This document shows, in pieces, positions 1-8,637 of a stretch of DNA of 64,000 bases. Position 1 is the first letter of the stretch. The number at the start of each line of letters is the position of its first letter. This stretch comes from Verrucomicrobiales bacterium (GTDB lineage Bacteria > Verrucomicrobiota > Verrucomicrobiia > Limisphaerales > JAYPXF01). The position numbers were made by a program, and so were the translations under genes. The DNA lies in NCBI GenBank assembly GCA_002715965.1, contig PBAL01000076.1, positions 1 through 64,000 of the forward strand, given 5' to 3'. The notes under the pieces were generated by a model. The model saw only the letters and a program-made list of their open reading frames with translations, did not search any database and was not told where the DNA came from.

Positions 1-262
1 CACCGAAAGGATTCGGGCGCATCTCCGCACATTCCGGATCGTTCACCCATTCGCCTTCGACCATGAACTTGTGTTCATAGTCTGATGGTTCCAGGCTGAT
101 GGTGGTCTTCCACGCTCCGTTCTTGAGCTTGCGCATGTTTCGGGCGGCTTCTTCCCAGTCGGTGAAGTCACCAGCCAGTTTCACGCTTCCCGCATCGGGC
201 ACGGAGATCATGAAGGTTTCCTTGATCTTGGTGAATTCGTTCTTGGCTTTCTTTGTTGGCAT
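1..262 (-). CDS. Glycogen-binding (CBM48/AMPK-beta-like) domain protein, C-terminus cut by window edge
   Basis: The minus strand reads from ATG at 262 to the window edge without a stop, giving 87 codons that begin MPTKKAKNEFTKIKETF. The stretch 'VKLAGDFTDWEEAARNMRK..GAWKTTISLEPSDYEHKFMVEGEW' has the order typical of the isoamylase-N/AMPK glycogen-binding fold: a G-x-F-x-x-W turn, then a W-x-x-x-x-x-L strand and Y-x-[HY]-K-F. Free-standing domains of this kind occur in bacteria as small putative glycogen- or starch-binding proteins. There is no signal peptide, so it should be cytoplasmic. It is absent from the ORF track because it has no stop inside the window. It is divergent from the methyltransferase gene, with about 210 bp between the starts. 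The function is inferred from the fold only. Confidence 0.75.
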   Translation of the reverse strand, partial: MPTKKAKNEFTKIKETFMISVPDAGSVKLAGDFTDWEEAARNMRKLKNGAWKTTISLEPSDYEHKFMVEGEWVNDPECAEMRPNPFG

Positions 263-473
263 ACGCTGTGGGGTTGGTGGCCGGGTCAGTCCGAACCACA
301 TAAGCCGCCAGCGTTGCATACTTTCACGTCCCACGCAGTTTCGAGGGCAGGTCAAGGCACACAAATTTGCGCAACATTAAAGGAATTTACCCGTCGCGAT
401 CCGATTTGGCTTCAAATGCGTGGTGGGCAAACGCTTAAATCCCCGTCCTCTCGGGAACTCCCCGCGAATCAAC

Positions 474-1670
474 ATGTCTGCACCCATCAATGTCATTCTG
501 AAGCGCGGTGAAACCGAACGAATCGCGGCCGGCCATCCGTGGGTGAATGCCCGATCCGTGGATCGCCTGACGCGTGAGGCCAACGACGGTGATGTCGTGC
601 AGGTCAAAGATTACAAGAACCGTTTCCTCGGGATCGGACTCTACAACTCCAAGTCAAAGATTCGTGTTCGACTCCTCGGCCGCGAACGTCGGCCCATTGA
701 TGGCGAGTTCTTCAAGGAACGGATTGGCGCAGCGCTTGAGCACCGACGCCGACATCTTCCGGACGCGACGGCGTTTCGCGTCGTGAACGCCGAGAGTGAT
801 TTCCTCAGTGGGGTGATCATCGACAAGTATGGCGATGCGGTTGTGCTTCAGACTTCCTCCTTGGGAATGGATGTTCGCAAGGAGCACATCCTGGCCGCCA
901 TCCGTGGACTCCTCAATCCGAGCGCCATCGTCGAGCGTAATGACATGGCCTCACGCAAATTCGAGGGCTTGGAAGATGCCAATGGCGTGATCGAGGGCCA
1001 CGTCGATACTCCGCTCGAAATCGAGATGAACGGGATCAAGTTTGAGATCGACCTGATGGGCGGTCATAAGACCGGCGCATATCTCGATCAACAGGTCAAC
1101 TACCGTGCCACCGCGGAATTGATTGCCCGCACGCCAAACGCGCGCGTGCTTGATTGTTTTTCCTTCCACGGCGGCTTCGGATTGCACGCGGCCAAGGCAG
1201 GTGCAAAAGACGTGCTTGGCTTGGATCAAAGTGCCGATGCAATTGCGGTCGCTTCCCGCAATGCCACGGCCAACGGCCTCGATCTAAAGTTTGAGGCCGT
1301 CAACGTCTTTGACTGGTTGAAACAGAACACCCAGGCGAAGGGCACGGAACTGTATGATGCCATCATACTCGATCCTCCATCCTTCACCCGCAATCGTGCC
1401 TCAGTGAACGACGCCTTGCGCGGCTACAAGGAGATTCACGTCCGGGCGATGAAATTGCTCAAGCCGGGCGGTCTCCTGGTGACCTTCTGTTGCTCGCATC
1501 ACGTTGATGCCAATCTCTTTCACGCTGTTGCTCTGGACGCGGCGTTCGACACGCGACGCATGCTGAGACAAGTGGCATCCTTCACGCAGTCACCCGATCA
1601 TCCAATTCTCCCCGCGATTCCGGAGACGGAGTACCTGAAGGGATTCGCCTTCGAGGTACTAAAACGATGA
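474..1670 (+). CDS. rlmI: Class I rRNA large-subunit methyltransferase, RlmI-like (PUA + Rossmann)
   Basis: Predicted SAM-dependent 23S rRNA cytosine-C5 methyltransferase of the RlmI/YccW family, 398 aa. An N-terminal PUA-like domain spans about residues 1-75 ('GHPWV' and 'GIGLYNSKSKIRVRLL'). A central linker domain is followed by a Rossmann methyltransferase with motif I 'VLDCFSFHGGFGLHAAKAGA', motif IV 'ILDPPSFTRN' and the C-terminal 'CCSHH' that carries the catalytic Cys in this family. The ORF track starts at 420, but the ATG at 474 (MSAPINVILK) is preferred because it places the PUA domain at the usual distance from the N-terminus. The stop overlaps the start of the next gene (ATGA at 1667), so the two are probably translationally coupled. 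The exact target base is inferred. Confidence 0.88.
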   Translation: MSAPINVILKRGETERIAAGHPWVNARSVDRLTREANDGDVVQVKDYKNRFLGIGLYNSKSKIRVRLLGRERRPIDGEFFKERIGAALEHRRRHLPDATAFRVVNAESDFLSGVIIDKYGDAVVLQTSSLGMDVRKEHILAAIRGLLNPSAIVERNDMASRKFEGLEDANGVIEGHVDTPLEIEMNGIKFEIDLMGGHKTGAYLDQQVNYRATAELIARTPNARVLDCFSFHGGFGLHAAKAGAKDVLGLDQSADAIAVASRNATANGLDLKFEAVNVFDWLKQNTQAKGTELYDAIILDPPSFTRNRASVNDALRGYKEIHVRAMKLLKPGGLLVTFCCSHHVDANLFHAVALDAAFDTRRMLRQVASFTQSPDHPILPAIPETEYLKGFAFEVLKR

Positions 1671-2701
1671 AGGAGTTTCACGAGAATTTCGATGCCACGT
1701 TTGCCGAAGTGAACGGAGTGGAACTCGTTTCTTCGTACGGCGATGCCTCAAGCGAGTATCAGGCGCTGAAGAAAAATGCTGCGCTTATCGATTTGAGTCC
1801 TCGCGGACGCCTCTGCCTGGTCGGCGAAGATCGCAGCAAGTTCCTTCATGGCCAGGTCACCAACGACATCAATTCGCTGGCACCTGGAACCGGGTGCTAC
1901 GCCCTGCTCGTGACGAACAAGGGCAAGGTCCAGGCAGATATGAACGTCTTCAACCTGGGTGAGGAACTTTTGCTGGACCTTGAACCAGGCGGATCAGCGT
2001 TTGTGACCGAGCGACTGGAGAACTACATCGTCGCGGATGATGTGGAGATCTGTGACGTGCAGGAACAATTTGGGTTATTGACAGTCCAGGGTCCCAAGGC
2101 GGCTGAAGCAATTGGGAAACTGAATCTCGATCTTCGACTACCCGATCAGGACTTTGGCAATTCTCACCTTGAAGACGCCACACTCGGCTCAATCTATATC
2201 GCCAACCATCCACGGCTGATGACCAGTGGCTTTGATCTGTTCGCGGAGACCGGATCACTGCCCGCGATTGCCGACAAGATGATCCAGGTCTTGAAGGAAC
2301 TCGGCGGCTGCGCTGCCGGCTGGGATGCACTCGAAACGTCGCGCATTGAAGCCGGAATTCCTCGCTGCGGACTGGACATGGACGAACGCAATCTGGCTCC
2401 AGAGGCCGGCGTGGAAGAACGTGCGATCAGCTATCGCAAAGGTTGCTACATCGGTCAGGAGGTATTGAACCGGCTGCACAACTTTGCCGACACGAAGAAG
2501 GCCTTGGTTCGGCTGGAACTCACCGCCCAGCTTGAACCCGGGACGCCTCTGCGCAGCGAGGACAAAAAGGTGGGCTATATCACATCCACAACAGCGCTGC
2601 CAGGCAGCGGTCGCATTGTTGGGTTGGGCTACGCGAAGAAGCCGAAGAACGAACCTGACACTAGATTTCAGGTAGATGGCGGGACGGCGCGCGTCCTCTG
2701 A
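1667..2701 (+). CDS. ygfZ: YgfZ/GcvT-like folate-binding protein
   Basis: Belongs to the YgfZ/GcvT family (344 aa). These proteins bind tetrahydrofolate and support iron-sulfur cluster maturation, including that of the radical-SAM tRNA methylthiotransferase MiaB. The diagnostic YgfZ signature K-G-C-[FY]-x-G-Q-E is present as 'KGCYIGQEV' near residue 260. The N-terminal half has the GcvT layout: 'ALIDLSPRGRLCLVGEDRSKFLHGQVTND', then 'LLTVQGPKA'. The Cys of the signature separates it from a true aminomethyltransferase GcvT, and no glycine-cleavage genes lie nearby. The start overlaps the methyltransferase stop by 4 nt. Confidence 0.9.
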   Translation: MKEFHENFDATFAEVNGVELVSSYGDASSEYQALKKNAALIDLSPRGRLCLVGEDRSKFLHGQVTNDINSLAPGTGCYALLVTNKGKVQADMNVFNLGEELLLDLEPGGSAFVTERLENYIVADDVEICDVQEQFGLLTVQGPKAAEAIGKLNLDLRLPDQDFGNSHLEDATLGSIYIANHPRLMTSGFDLFAETGSLPAIADKMIQVLKELGGCAAGWDALETSRIEAGIPRCGLDMDERNLAPEAGVEERAISYRKGCYIGQEVLNRLHNFADTKKALVRLELTAQLEPGTPLRSEDKKVGYITSTTALPGSGRIVGLGYAKKPKNEPDTRFQVDGGTARVL

Positions 2702-2751
2702 TTCACACACTTTTCTTTGACGAACGCCTCGCGCTATGCGGAGCTATCCGC

Positions 2752-5697
2752 ATGCGAATTTCCCTTCTCACCATCGGGGTCTGTCTGCTCGTGACAACCC
2801 CGCTCCGCGGGGCAGAACTGAAGGTCACCGCGGAACAGATGCCGCGCGTACCCGCGACTGAACCCAAAGATGCGTTGAAGACGTTTGAGGTGCGTGATGG
2901 CTTCCGCCTGGAACTTGCCGCGCATGAACCGCGCGTGATCGATCCGATCACCATGTGCTTTGACGAACGTGGACGCCTCTTTGTCGTGGAAATGATCGAC
3001 TACTCCGAACGCCGGGAAGAGAACCCGCACCTCGGACGCATTCGGATGTTGGAGGATCGCGACGGCGACGGCGTGTTCGAGAAAGCAACGGTTTATGCAA
3101 AGCACCTGCCATGGCCGTCCGCGATGGTCTGTTACGGCGGGGGCTTGTTCGTCGGTGCCACTCCCGATGTCTGGTGGTTCAAGGACACAAATGGCGACGG
3201 CAAGGCGGATGAACGGAAGGTGGTGTTCAATGGTTTTGCTGCCGGTCAGAGCCGCTTGAACGTGCAGGGTTTGTTCAACAGCTTTCAGTTTGGCCTGGAT
3301 AACCGCATCCACGGCACGGCCAGTTCGATGGGGGGCAAGGTGAAGCGGCCCGGTGATCCGGATTCCAAGGCGGTCACTTTGCGTCGCGCCGATTTCAGCT
3401 TTGATCCGCGCACGCATGAGTTTCGCTTGGAAACCGGTGGCGGCCAATACGGCATGAGCTTTGACAACGAAGGGCGCAAGTTCACCTGCAGCAACTCCTC
3501 CCACGCGCAGGCGGTGATGTATGACTACCATTACCAGGGACGGAACAAGTTCTACGCCATGCCGACACCACGTGTGGGTATCGCGGTCGATGGCGGGGCG
3601 GCCGAGGTGTATCGGATCAGCCCGGACGAGCCGTGGCGCGTGATCCGTACGCGCTGGCGCATCAGCGGTGTGGTTCGTGGAATGGTGGAAGGTGGAGGTC
3701 GAGTATCGGGCTACTTTACCGGAGCGACCGGGATCACAATGTATCGCGGGAATGCGTATGGCTCCGGCTTCGTGAACAATCTCTTCGTCGGTGATGCGGG
3801 TGGAAATCTCGTCCACCGCAAACAGGTCGATTTCAACGGAGTCGAACGCAGCGCGCGTCGTCCGGATGGGGAAGAGAAACGCGAGTTCATCGCCTCGACC
3901 GACAACTGGTTCCGTCCCGTGCACTTTGCCAATGGCCCCGACGGCTGCCTTTACATCGCCGACATGTATCGGGAAACGATCGAGCATCCCTGGTCCATTC
4001 CCGAAGAGATCAAGAAATTCACCGACCTGAACAGCGGCAACGACCGCGGCCGGATCTATCGGATCGCGCCCAAGTCGTTCAAGTATCAGAAGCCGTTGAC
4101 CTTCGAAAATGCCTCGACCACCGACCTCGTTCGCGCGCTCGATCACGACAACGCCTGGCAACGTGAAACCGCAGCGCGCCTCCTCTTCGAACGTCAGGAT
4201 CGAAAGGCAATTGGCGGGCTCTATGACGTGGTGATGAACTCCGCCAGACCGTTGTCACGGATGCATGCCCTGTATGCGCTCCAGGGCCTCGATGGATTGA
4301 AGCAGGGAATTCTCCTTCGCGCCTTGCAGGACAAGGACGAACGCGTTCGCGCCCACGCCATCAAGTTGTCGGAGGGACTTGTCTCCGGCGAGAACGCGAA
4401 CACTGCGATCGTCGATCAATTGAGTTCCATGGGAAGCGATCCCTCGGCAAAGACCCGATTCCAACTCGCGCTCACTTTGTCGTTGGTGGATTCGCGAGAT
4501 CGATTGAAGGCGCTTGCGCAGATTCTGGAAAAGGACGCGGATAGCCGTTGGATTCAAGGCGCGGCGCTCAACGCAGTACGTGGGAATGCCGGACAACTAT
4601 TCGCGCTGCACGCCGGTGGAAAAGCAGACAGAGCAACCCTGGCATCACTTGCCGGCATGATCGGAGCGCTGGGCGATACCTCCGGTGCACAGGCGGTGAT
4701 TCAATACGCAGTGCGATCCAAGAGCGAAAGCACGTCTGTTTCTCTTCTGTCGTCACTCAATCAAGGGCTGCGAAGGAAGCGGCTCACCCTCGCGAAAGTC
4801 GATACCGGTGGCATGCTGGCTCCATTGATTGAATCTGCCCGCAGGACTGCTGCAGACAAGAAGGTATCTGCATCCCGGCGAGGCTCTGCGGTGCGGTTGC
4901 TCGCAGTGCTTGGTTACTCGGGGGCGCGGGACACGTTGCTCCCTCTCATCGGTGACAAGCAGGTGGGTGCGACGGTGCTGGGAATCATGCTGGCGTTCTC
5001 CGATTCGAAAGTCGCCAGCGATTTGCTGCAGGCCTGGCCGTCGCTTGGTGCTGACGCAAAAGAACGAATCGTGGCGAGCCTCGTTTCGAACTACACCCGC
5101 GCCACCATGCTTTTGAAGCAGATCAAGGTCGGGAATGTAAAACCCGATGCCCTGAATACCCAGCAGATCCAATCGCTTCGAACCAGTCGATCCAGTTCTG
5201 TCCGCAACCTGGCCGTCGAAGTGTTTGGCCAACAGGAAAAGCTGGCCATGGAGAAACTCATGAAGCTCTACAAACCGAGCCTGACCATCCCGGGCGACGC
5301 GGCAATAGGCGTGGAGATCTACAAACTGCGTTGCGCAACTTGTCATCGCGCGAACGGCCAAGGGCATCTGCTCGGTCCCGACATGGTGACCATCAAGAAT
5401 TCCGGACGCGAAAAGCTCCTGTTGAACATCCTCAATCCGAACGCCGAAGTCGCCCCGCAATACATGGCCTTCAACGTGGATACCTCGGACGACTTCAGCT
5501 ACACGGCGGTGATCGCGAACGAGACCCCCACGCACATCACTCTGCGCATGGCCAACGGAATCGAGCCGACACTGGTTCGCACCAAGGTCCGTGGCATGAA
5601 GAGCAGCGGAAAATCCCTCATGCCCGAAGAACTCCACAAGGATCTCTCGGCAGAACAGATGGCCGACCTACTCGCATTCATCGAAGCGGCGCGGTGA
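2752..5697 (+). CDS. PVC-type membrane-bound dehydrogenase with HEAT repeats and C-terminal c-type haem domain
   Basis: An exported 981-aa protein with signal peptide MRISLLTIGVCLLVTTPLRGAE. Residues about 45-460 form the six-bladed propeller of 'putative membrane-bound dehydrogenase' proteins ('FEVRDGFRLELAAHEPRVIDPITMCFDERGRLFV', 'GPDGCLYIADMYRETIEHP'). Residues about 470-840 are HEAT-like helical repeats ('DKDERVRAHAIKL'). The C-terminal 110 residues hold one haem c site, CATCH, in 'RCATCHRANGQGHLLGPDM', as in the Pirellula/Verrucomicrobium-type haem domain. Such proteins are expanded in PVC bacteria and are thought to oxidise sugars or alcohols in the periplasm; substrate and acceptor are unknown. 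A second protein of the same architecture lies at 52665-55355. The 51-bp gap from ygfZ leaves co-transcription open. Confidence 0.9.
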   Translation: MRISLLTIGVCLLVTTPLRGAELKVTAEQMPRVPATEPKDALKTFEVRDGFRLELAAHEPRVIDPITMCFDERGRLFVVEMIDYSERREENPHLGRIRMLEDRDGDGVFEKATVYAKHLPWPSAMVCYGGGLFVGATPDVWWFKDTNGDGKADERKVVFNGFAAGQSRLNVQGLFNSFQFGLDNRIHGTASSMGGKVKRPGDPDSKAVTLRRADFSFDPRTHEFRLETGGGQYGMSFDNEGRKFTCSNSSHAQAVMYDYHYQGRNKFYAMPTPRVGIAVDGGAAEVYRISPDEPWRVIRTRWRISGVVRGMVEGGGRVSGYFTGATGITMYRGNAYGSGFVNNLFVGDAGGNLVHRKQVDFNGVERSARRPDGEEKREFIASTDNWFRPVHFANGPDGCLYIADMYRETIEHPWSIPEEIKKFTDLNSGNDRGRIYRIAPKSFKYQKPLTFENASTTDLVRALDHDNAWQRETAARLLFERQDRKAIGGLYDVVMNSARPLSRMHALYALQGLDGLKQGILLRALQDKDERVRAHAIKLSEGLVSGENANTAIVDQLSSMGSDPSAKTRFQLALTLSLVDSRDRLKALAQILEKDADSRWIQGAALNAVRGNAGQLFALHAGGKADRATLASLAGMIGALGDTSGAQAVIQYAVRSKSESTSVSLLSSLNQGLRRKRLTLAKVDTGGMLAPLIESARRTAADKKVSASRRGSAVRLLAVLGYSGARDTLLPLIGDKQVGATVLGIMLAFSDSKVASDLLQAWPSLGADAKERIVASLVSNYTRATMLLKQIKVGNVKPDALNTQQIQSLRTSRSSSVRNLAVEVFGQQEKLAMEKLMKLYKPSLTIPGDAAIGVEIYKLRCATCHRANGQGHLLGPDMVTIKNSGREKLLLNILNPNAEVAPQYMAFNVDTSDDFSYTAVIANETPTHITLRMANGIEPTLVRTKVRGMKSSGKSLMPEELHKDLSAEQMADLLAFIEAAR

Positions 5698-5700
5698 GAA

Positions 5701-5842
5701 GATTGGTTAAAGGTAAATGGTGAAAGGGGCGCAAGCGCCCTCCGATTCAACCCTTCAACCCTCCAATCGTTTAACCTTCCAACCAACTTCCCCTTGCGCG
5801 ATCACCCGATGGGTGATTACTTCCCGCTCCTTTTTTGACGGG
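5701..5842. repeat. Intergenic spacer with three hairpins and G/T-rich degenerate repeats
   Basis: This spacer contains a perfect GGGCGC-AA-GCGCCC hairpin (5727-5740) between two related flanks. The left flank reads ggttaaaggt...tgaaagg; the right flank, read on the minus strand, repeats GGTTGGAAGGTTAAA-like units, so the whole is an imperfect inverted repeat. It is followed by ATCACCC-GAT-GGGTGAT (5801-5817) and TCCCG...CGGGA around a T-run (about 5822-5842). The last could end transcription of the upstream gene. Similar TTGGAAG-rich DNA recurs at about 7283 and about 10660 in this window. Confidence 0.45.
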
Positions 5843-5883
5843 AGGATTGAGCCACGATCGGCCTCAAGCACTACGGAATAGAA

Positions 5884-7278
5884 ATGAAGACGAAAGACCT
5901 GCTGTCCCTCGGCGTGCCGATGGGTGAACCGGTGAAGAAGGCGGCTGATTTCATCGCTGACTTTGTGCTGGCAGGTGGCGACAAGGAACGGATCCGCGAT
6001 GAAGTGGAAGCCATCCTTGGCGATCCCGGATCGTTCACCGATGACGAACTACGTGGCGAGTTTGCGAATGCAGCTCTGAATGCGCCGCCGGTAACCCGGA
6101 AGGAACCGGCGCCATATCGCCAATGGGGCGAAGGACTTGAAGAACAGGCCGTCGAGCAGATGGAGAATGCCTGCCGTCTGCCGGTTACGGTTGCCGGCGC
6201 CCTGATGCCGGACGCGCACGTGGGCTATGGCCTTCCGATTGGCGGAGTGCTCGCAACGGAGAATGCAGTCATCCCTTATGCCGTCGGCGTTGATATCGCC
6301 TGCCGAATGAAGATGACGGTCCTCGACCTTCCCATTGATCACCTCGAGAAGAAGGAGGACAAGCTGATCCGCGCACTTGAAAACGAGACACGCTTCGGAA
6401 TCGGCGCGTCTTTCAAGAAGCGTCGTGACCACGACGTGATGGACGAGGATTGGAACGTCACCCCGATCACGAAGAAGTTTCGAGACAAGGCATGGTCTCA
6501 GCTCGGGACCAGCGGAAGCGGCAACCACTTTGTGGAATTCGGCCGCTACACGCAGGCTGAGGATTCTCCGGAACTCCGTGCGGGCACCTACGTTGCGCTC
6601 TTGAGCCACAGCGGCAGCCGTGGAACGGGCGCACAAGTGTGCAATCACTACAGCCGCATTGCGATGGACGAACACGCCGAGCTGCCACGTGAGTTGATCC
6701 ACCTTGCCTGGCTGGGCCTGGATTCCTCGGCTGGAGCCGAGTATTGGGAAGGCATGAACCTGATGGGGCGCTACGCTGCGGCCAACCACGCCTGCATCCA
6801 CCGTCACGTGGCGGAGCACCTCGGTGTCGGAGTCCTCTTTGATCTCGAGAACCACCACAACTTTGCGTGGAAGGAATCGCACATGGTCGATGGTGAGCGT
6901 CGTGAAATGATCGTGCATCGCAAGGGCGCGACGCCCGCCGGCGATGGAGTGATGGGAATCATTCCGGGTTCCATGGCCACGCCTGGATTTGTGGTGCGCG
7001 GCAAGGGAAGCACACCTTCACTCGAGTCTGCATCACACGGCGCCGGTCGCGTGATGAGCCGCAAGAAGGCTTCGAAGAAGTTCAAGTGGTCGGACGTGGA
7101 CAAGGTCCTCAAAGATCGCGGTGTGAAACTGATCTCCGCCGGGCTCGACGAGGTGCCGGGTGTTTACAAGAACATCCACGAAGTCATGCTGGCACAGACC
7201 GACCTGGTGGAGGTCGTGGGCCAGTTTGATCCGAAGCTGGTCAAGATGGCGCCACATGGTGAGCGTCCGGAGGATTGA
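5884..7278 (+). CDS. rtcB: RtcB family RNA ligase
   Basis: RtcB joins RNA 2',3'-cyclic phosphate or 3'-phosphate ends to 5'-OH ends using GTP and Mn2+. The 464-aa protein shows the family landmarks in order: 'MPDAHVGYGLPIGGVLA' and 'VGVDIACRM' (first metal-binding Asp and Cys), 'GTSGSGNHFVEFG', 'LLSHSGSRGTG', 'ENHHNFAWKE', and 'VHRKGATPA' containing the His that is guanylylated in E. coli RtcB. It ends with 'SAGLDEVPGVYKNIHEVM'. Catalytic residues therefore look complete. No archease, RtcA or RtcR regulator adjoins it; it stands alone after a 186-bp spacer. In bacteria the role is RNA repair rather than tRNA splicing (family knowledge). Confidence 0.94.
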   Translation: MKTKDLLSLGVPMGEPVKKAADFIADFVLAGGDKERIRDEVEAILGDPGSFTDDELRGEFANAALNAPPVTRKEPAPYRQWGEGLEEQAVEQMENACRLPVTVAGALMPDAHVGYGLPIGGVLATENAVIPYAVGVDIACRMKMTVLDLPIDHLEKKEDKLIRALENETRFGIGASFKKRRDHDVMDEDWNVTPITKKFRDKAWSQLGTSGSGNHFVEFGRYTQAEDSPELRAGTYVALLSHSGSRGTGAQVCNHYSRIAMDEHAELPRELIHLAWLGLDSSAGAEYWEGMNLMGRYAAANHACIHRHVAEHLGVGVLFDLENHHNFAWKESHMVDGERREMIVHRKGATPAGDGVMGIIPGSMATPGFVVRGKGSTPSLESASHGAGRVMSRKKASKKFKWSDVDKVLKDRGVKLISAGLDEVPGVYKNIHEVMLAQTDLVEVVGQFDPKLVKMAPHGERPED

Positions 7279-7423
7279 GTGGGAGATGGAAGTTGGAAGT
7301 TGGAAGGCCGATCCCGTATTCAGCCCGGACTGACGAAGGAGGCCTGAGTGTATTGAAGAGTTTAATGAGGGCTGAAAGCCTGATCCATAAGGGATCATAA
7401 ATACATTCTTATGAATCGGTCCT
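7279..7423. other. Non-coding spacer downstream of rtcB
   Basis: It starts with tandem TTGGAAG-type units (ggaagttggaagttggaagg) and later holds a TGATCC-ATAAG-GGATCA inverted repeat around 7381-7398. No ORF with family features was seen. The inverted repeat lacks a following T-run, so a terminator role is uncertain. Confidence 0.4.
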
Positions 7424-7588
7424 TCAGACTTCCACAAACTGAGCGACAGGTTCCCAGGCATTCTTCAGGTCGGACTGGGCTGTTATCAGGCCGGCCCGTT
7501 TGGCCTGAATTGATTCTTCATCGCCCGCATACTTGGCAGGCACCTGATATTGCCCGGCGCTTTTGCTTCCTCGTAGGCTTCCCGCATC
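7424..7588 (-). pseudogene. Probable frameshifted C-terminal gene remnant
   Basis: On the minus strand, one frame gives MREAYEEAKAPG (from an ATG at about 7587). The continuation in the neighbouring frame reads GQYQVPAKYAGDEES..., then ...GLITAQSDLKNAWEPVAQFVEV and a stop at 7424. Both halves look like ordinary soluble protein sequence, and a single-base shift near 7557 would join them. I do not recognise the family. The piece runs up to the start of the epimerase gene on the other strand, so it is probably debris left by a rearrangement. A 39-aa small protein starting at an internal GTG is an alternative. Confidence 0.3.
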
Positions 7589-7592
7589 AGCG

Positions 7593-8579
7593 ATGAAGGC
7601 ACTGGTCACAGGCAGTTCCGGGCACCTTGGTGAAGCATTGGTTCGAGTGCTTCGCAGGCAGGGCGAAGATGTTTGCAGCATCGATCTGCTGGAATCGCCA
7701 TTTACCACAGCCACAGGTTCCATTCTGGATCGCGATCTGGTGGAGGAATGCATGGAGGGCGTGGATGCTGTGTTTCATTCTGCCACGCTGCACAAGCCCC
7801 ACGTCGGCACGCATTCCAAGCGAGAGTTCGTCGGCACCAACATCACCGGAACGCTGACGCTATTGGAAGCCGCTGTGCGAGCGGGCGTGAAGGCGTTCAT
7901 TTACACCAGCACCACGAGTGTGTTTGGTGATGCCATGAAGCCAGGCCCGGATGATCCCTCGGTCTGGGTCACGGAGGATATCGATCCCGTTCCCAAGAAC
8001 ATCTACGGCGTCACCAAAGCTGCTGCGGAGGACCTGTGCCATCTCTTCCATCGACGGCACGGGTTGCCGTGTATCGCTTTGCGAACCTCTCGCTTCTTTC
8101 CGGAAGAGGATGACGATGCTTCAAAGCGGGAGTCTTTCGATCCGGACAATCTCAAGGTGATCGAATATCTCCATCGACGCGCGGATATCGACGACATGGT
8201 CAGCGCACATCTCGCAGCGGCAAACCGGGCAGCCGCCATTGGCTTTGGCTGCTTCATCATCAGCGCCACCACGCCTTTCGATCAATCGCACCTGAGAGAT
8301 CTGCGTGGCAATGCCGGCTCGATCGTTCGCGAGCTGGTTCCGGATGTTCACGATGTCTTTGAATCACGCGGCTGGAAAATCCCGAACGACATCGGTCGCG
8401 TTTATGTGAATGAGGCTGCGCGCCAACACTTGGGGTGGGCTCCAAATTACGACTTTGCCCAAATCATTCAGCGATTGGCCGGAGGTGGAGACTACCGAAG
8501 TGACCTGACAAGGCAGGTGGGAGTGAAAGGATATCACGCTGAGACATTCGCGAACGGTCCGTATCCGGTGACCGACTGA
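7593..8579 (+). CDS. NAD(P)-dependent epimerase/dehydratase (extended SDR)
   Basis: A 328-aa extended short-chain dehydrogenase/reductase. The N-terminal Rossmann motif is 'VTGSSGHLGEALVRVL', followed by 'FHSATLHKP', the strand 'FIYTSTTSVFG' with the catalytic Ser/Thr, and 'YGVTK', the YxxxK active site. These proteins act on nucleotide sugars or other sugar derivatives; the substrate cannot be told. The ORF track begins at 7563, but the ATG at 7593 (MKALVTGSSG) puts the glycine motif at the usual position near residue 8. It is convergent with the SDR/lactonase pair that follows, and together they could form part of a sugar-oxidation region. Confidence 0.88.
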   Translation: MKALVTGSSGHLGEALVRVLRRQGEDVCSIDLLESPFTTATGSILDRDLVEECMEGVDAVFHSATLHKPHVGTHSKREFVGTNITGTLTLLEAAVRAGVKAFIYTSTTSVFGDAMKPGPDDPSVWVTEDIDPVPKNIYGVTKAAAEDLCHLFHRRHGLPCIALRTSRFFPEEDDDASKRESFDPDNLKVIEYLHRRADIDDMVSAHLAAANRAAAIGFGCFIISATTPFDQSHLRDLRGNAGSIVRELVPDVHDVFESRGWKIPNDIGRVYVNEAARQHLGWAPNYDFAQIIQRLAGGGDYRSDLTRQVGVKGYHAETFANGPYPVTD

Positions 8580-8637
8580 GCCCACGGAATCGGTTTACTC
8601 GATAGCCGAACCGACAACTGGCGTCCGGTCAGCTGAA

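Noticed and set aside
2734-4161. 475-aa minus-strand ORF
   Set aside because: Antisense shadow of the PVC dehydrogenase; no family motifs and no start context.
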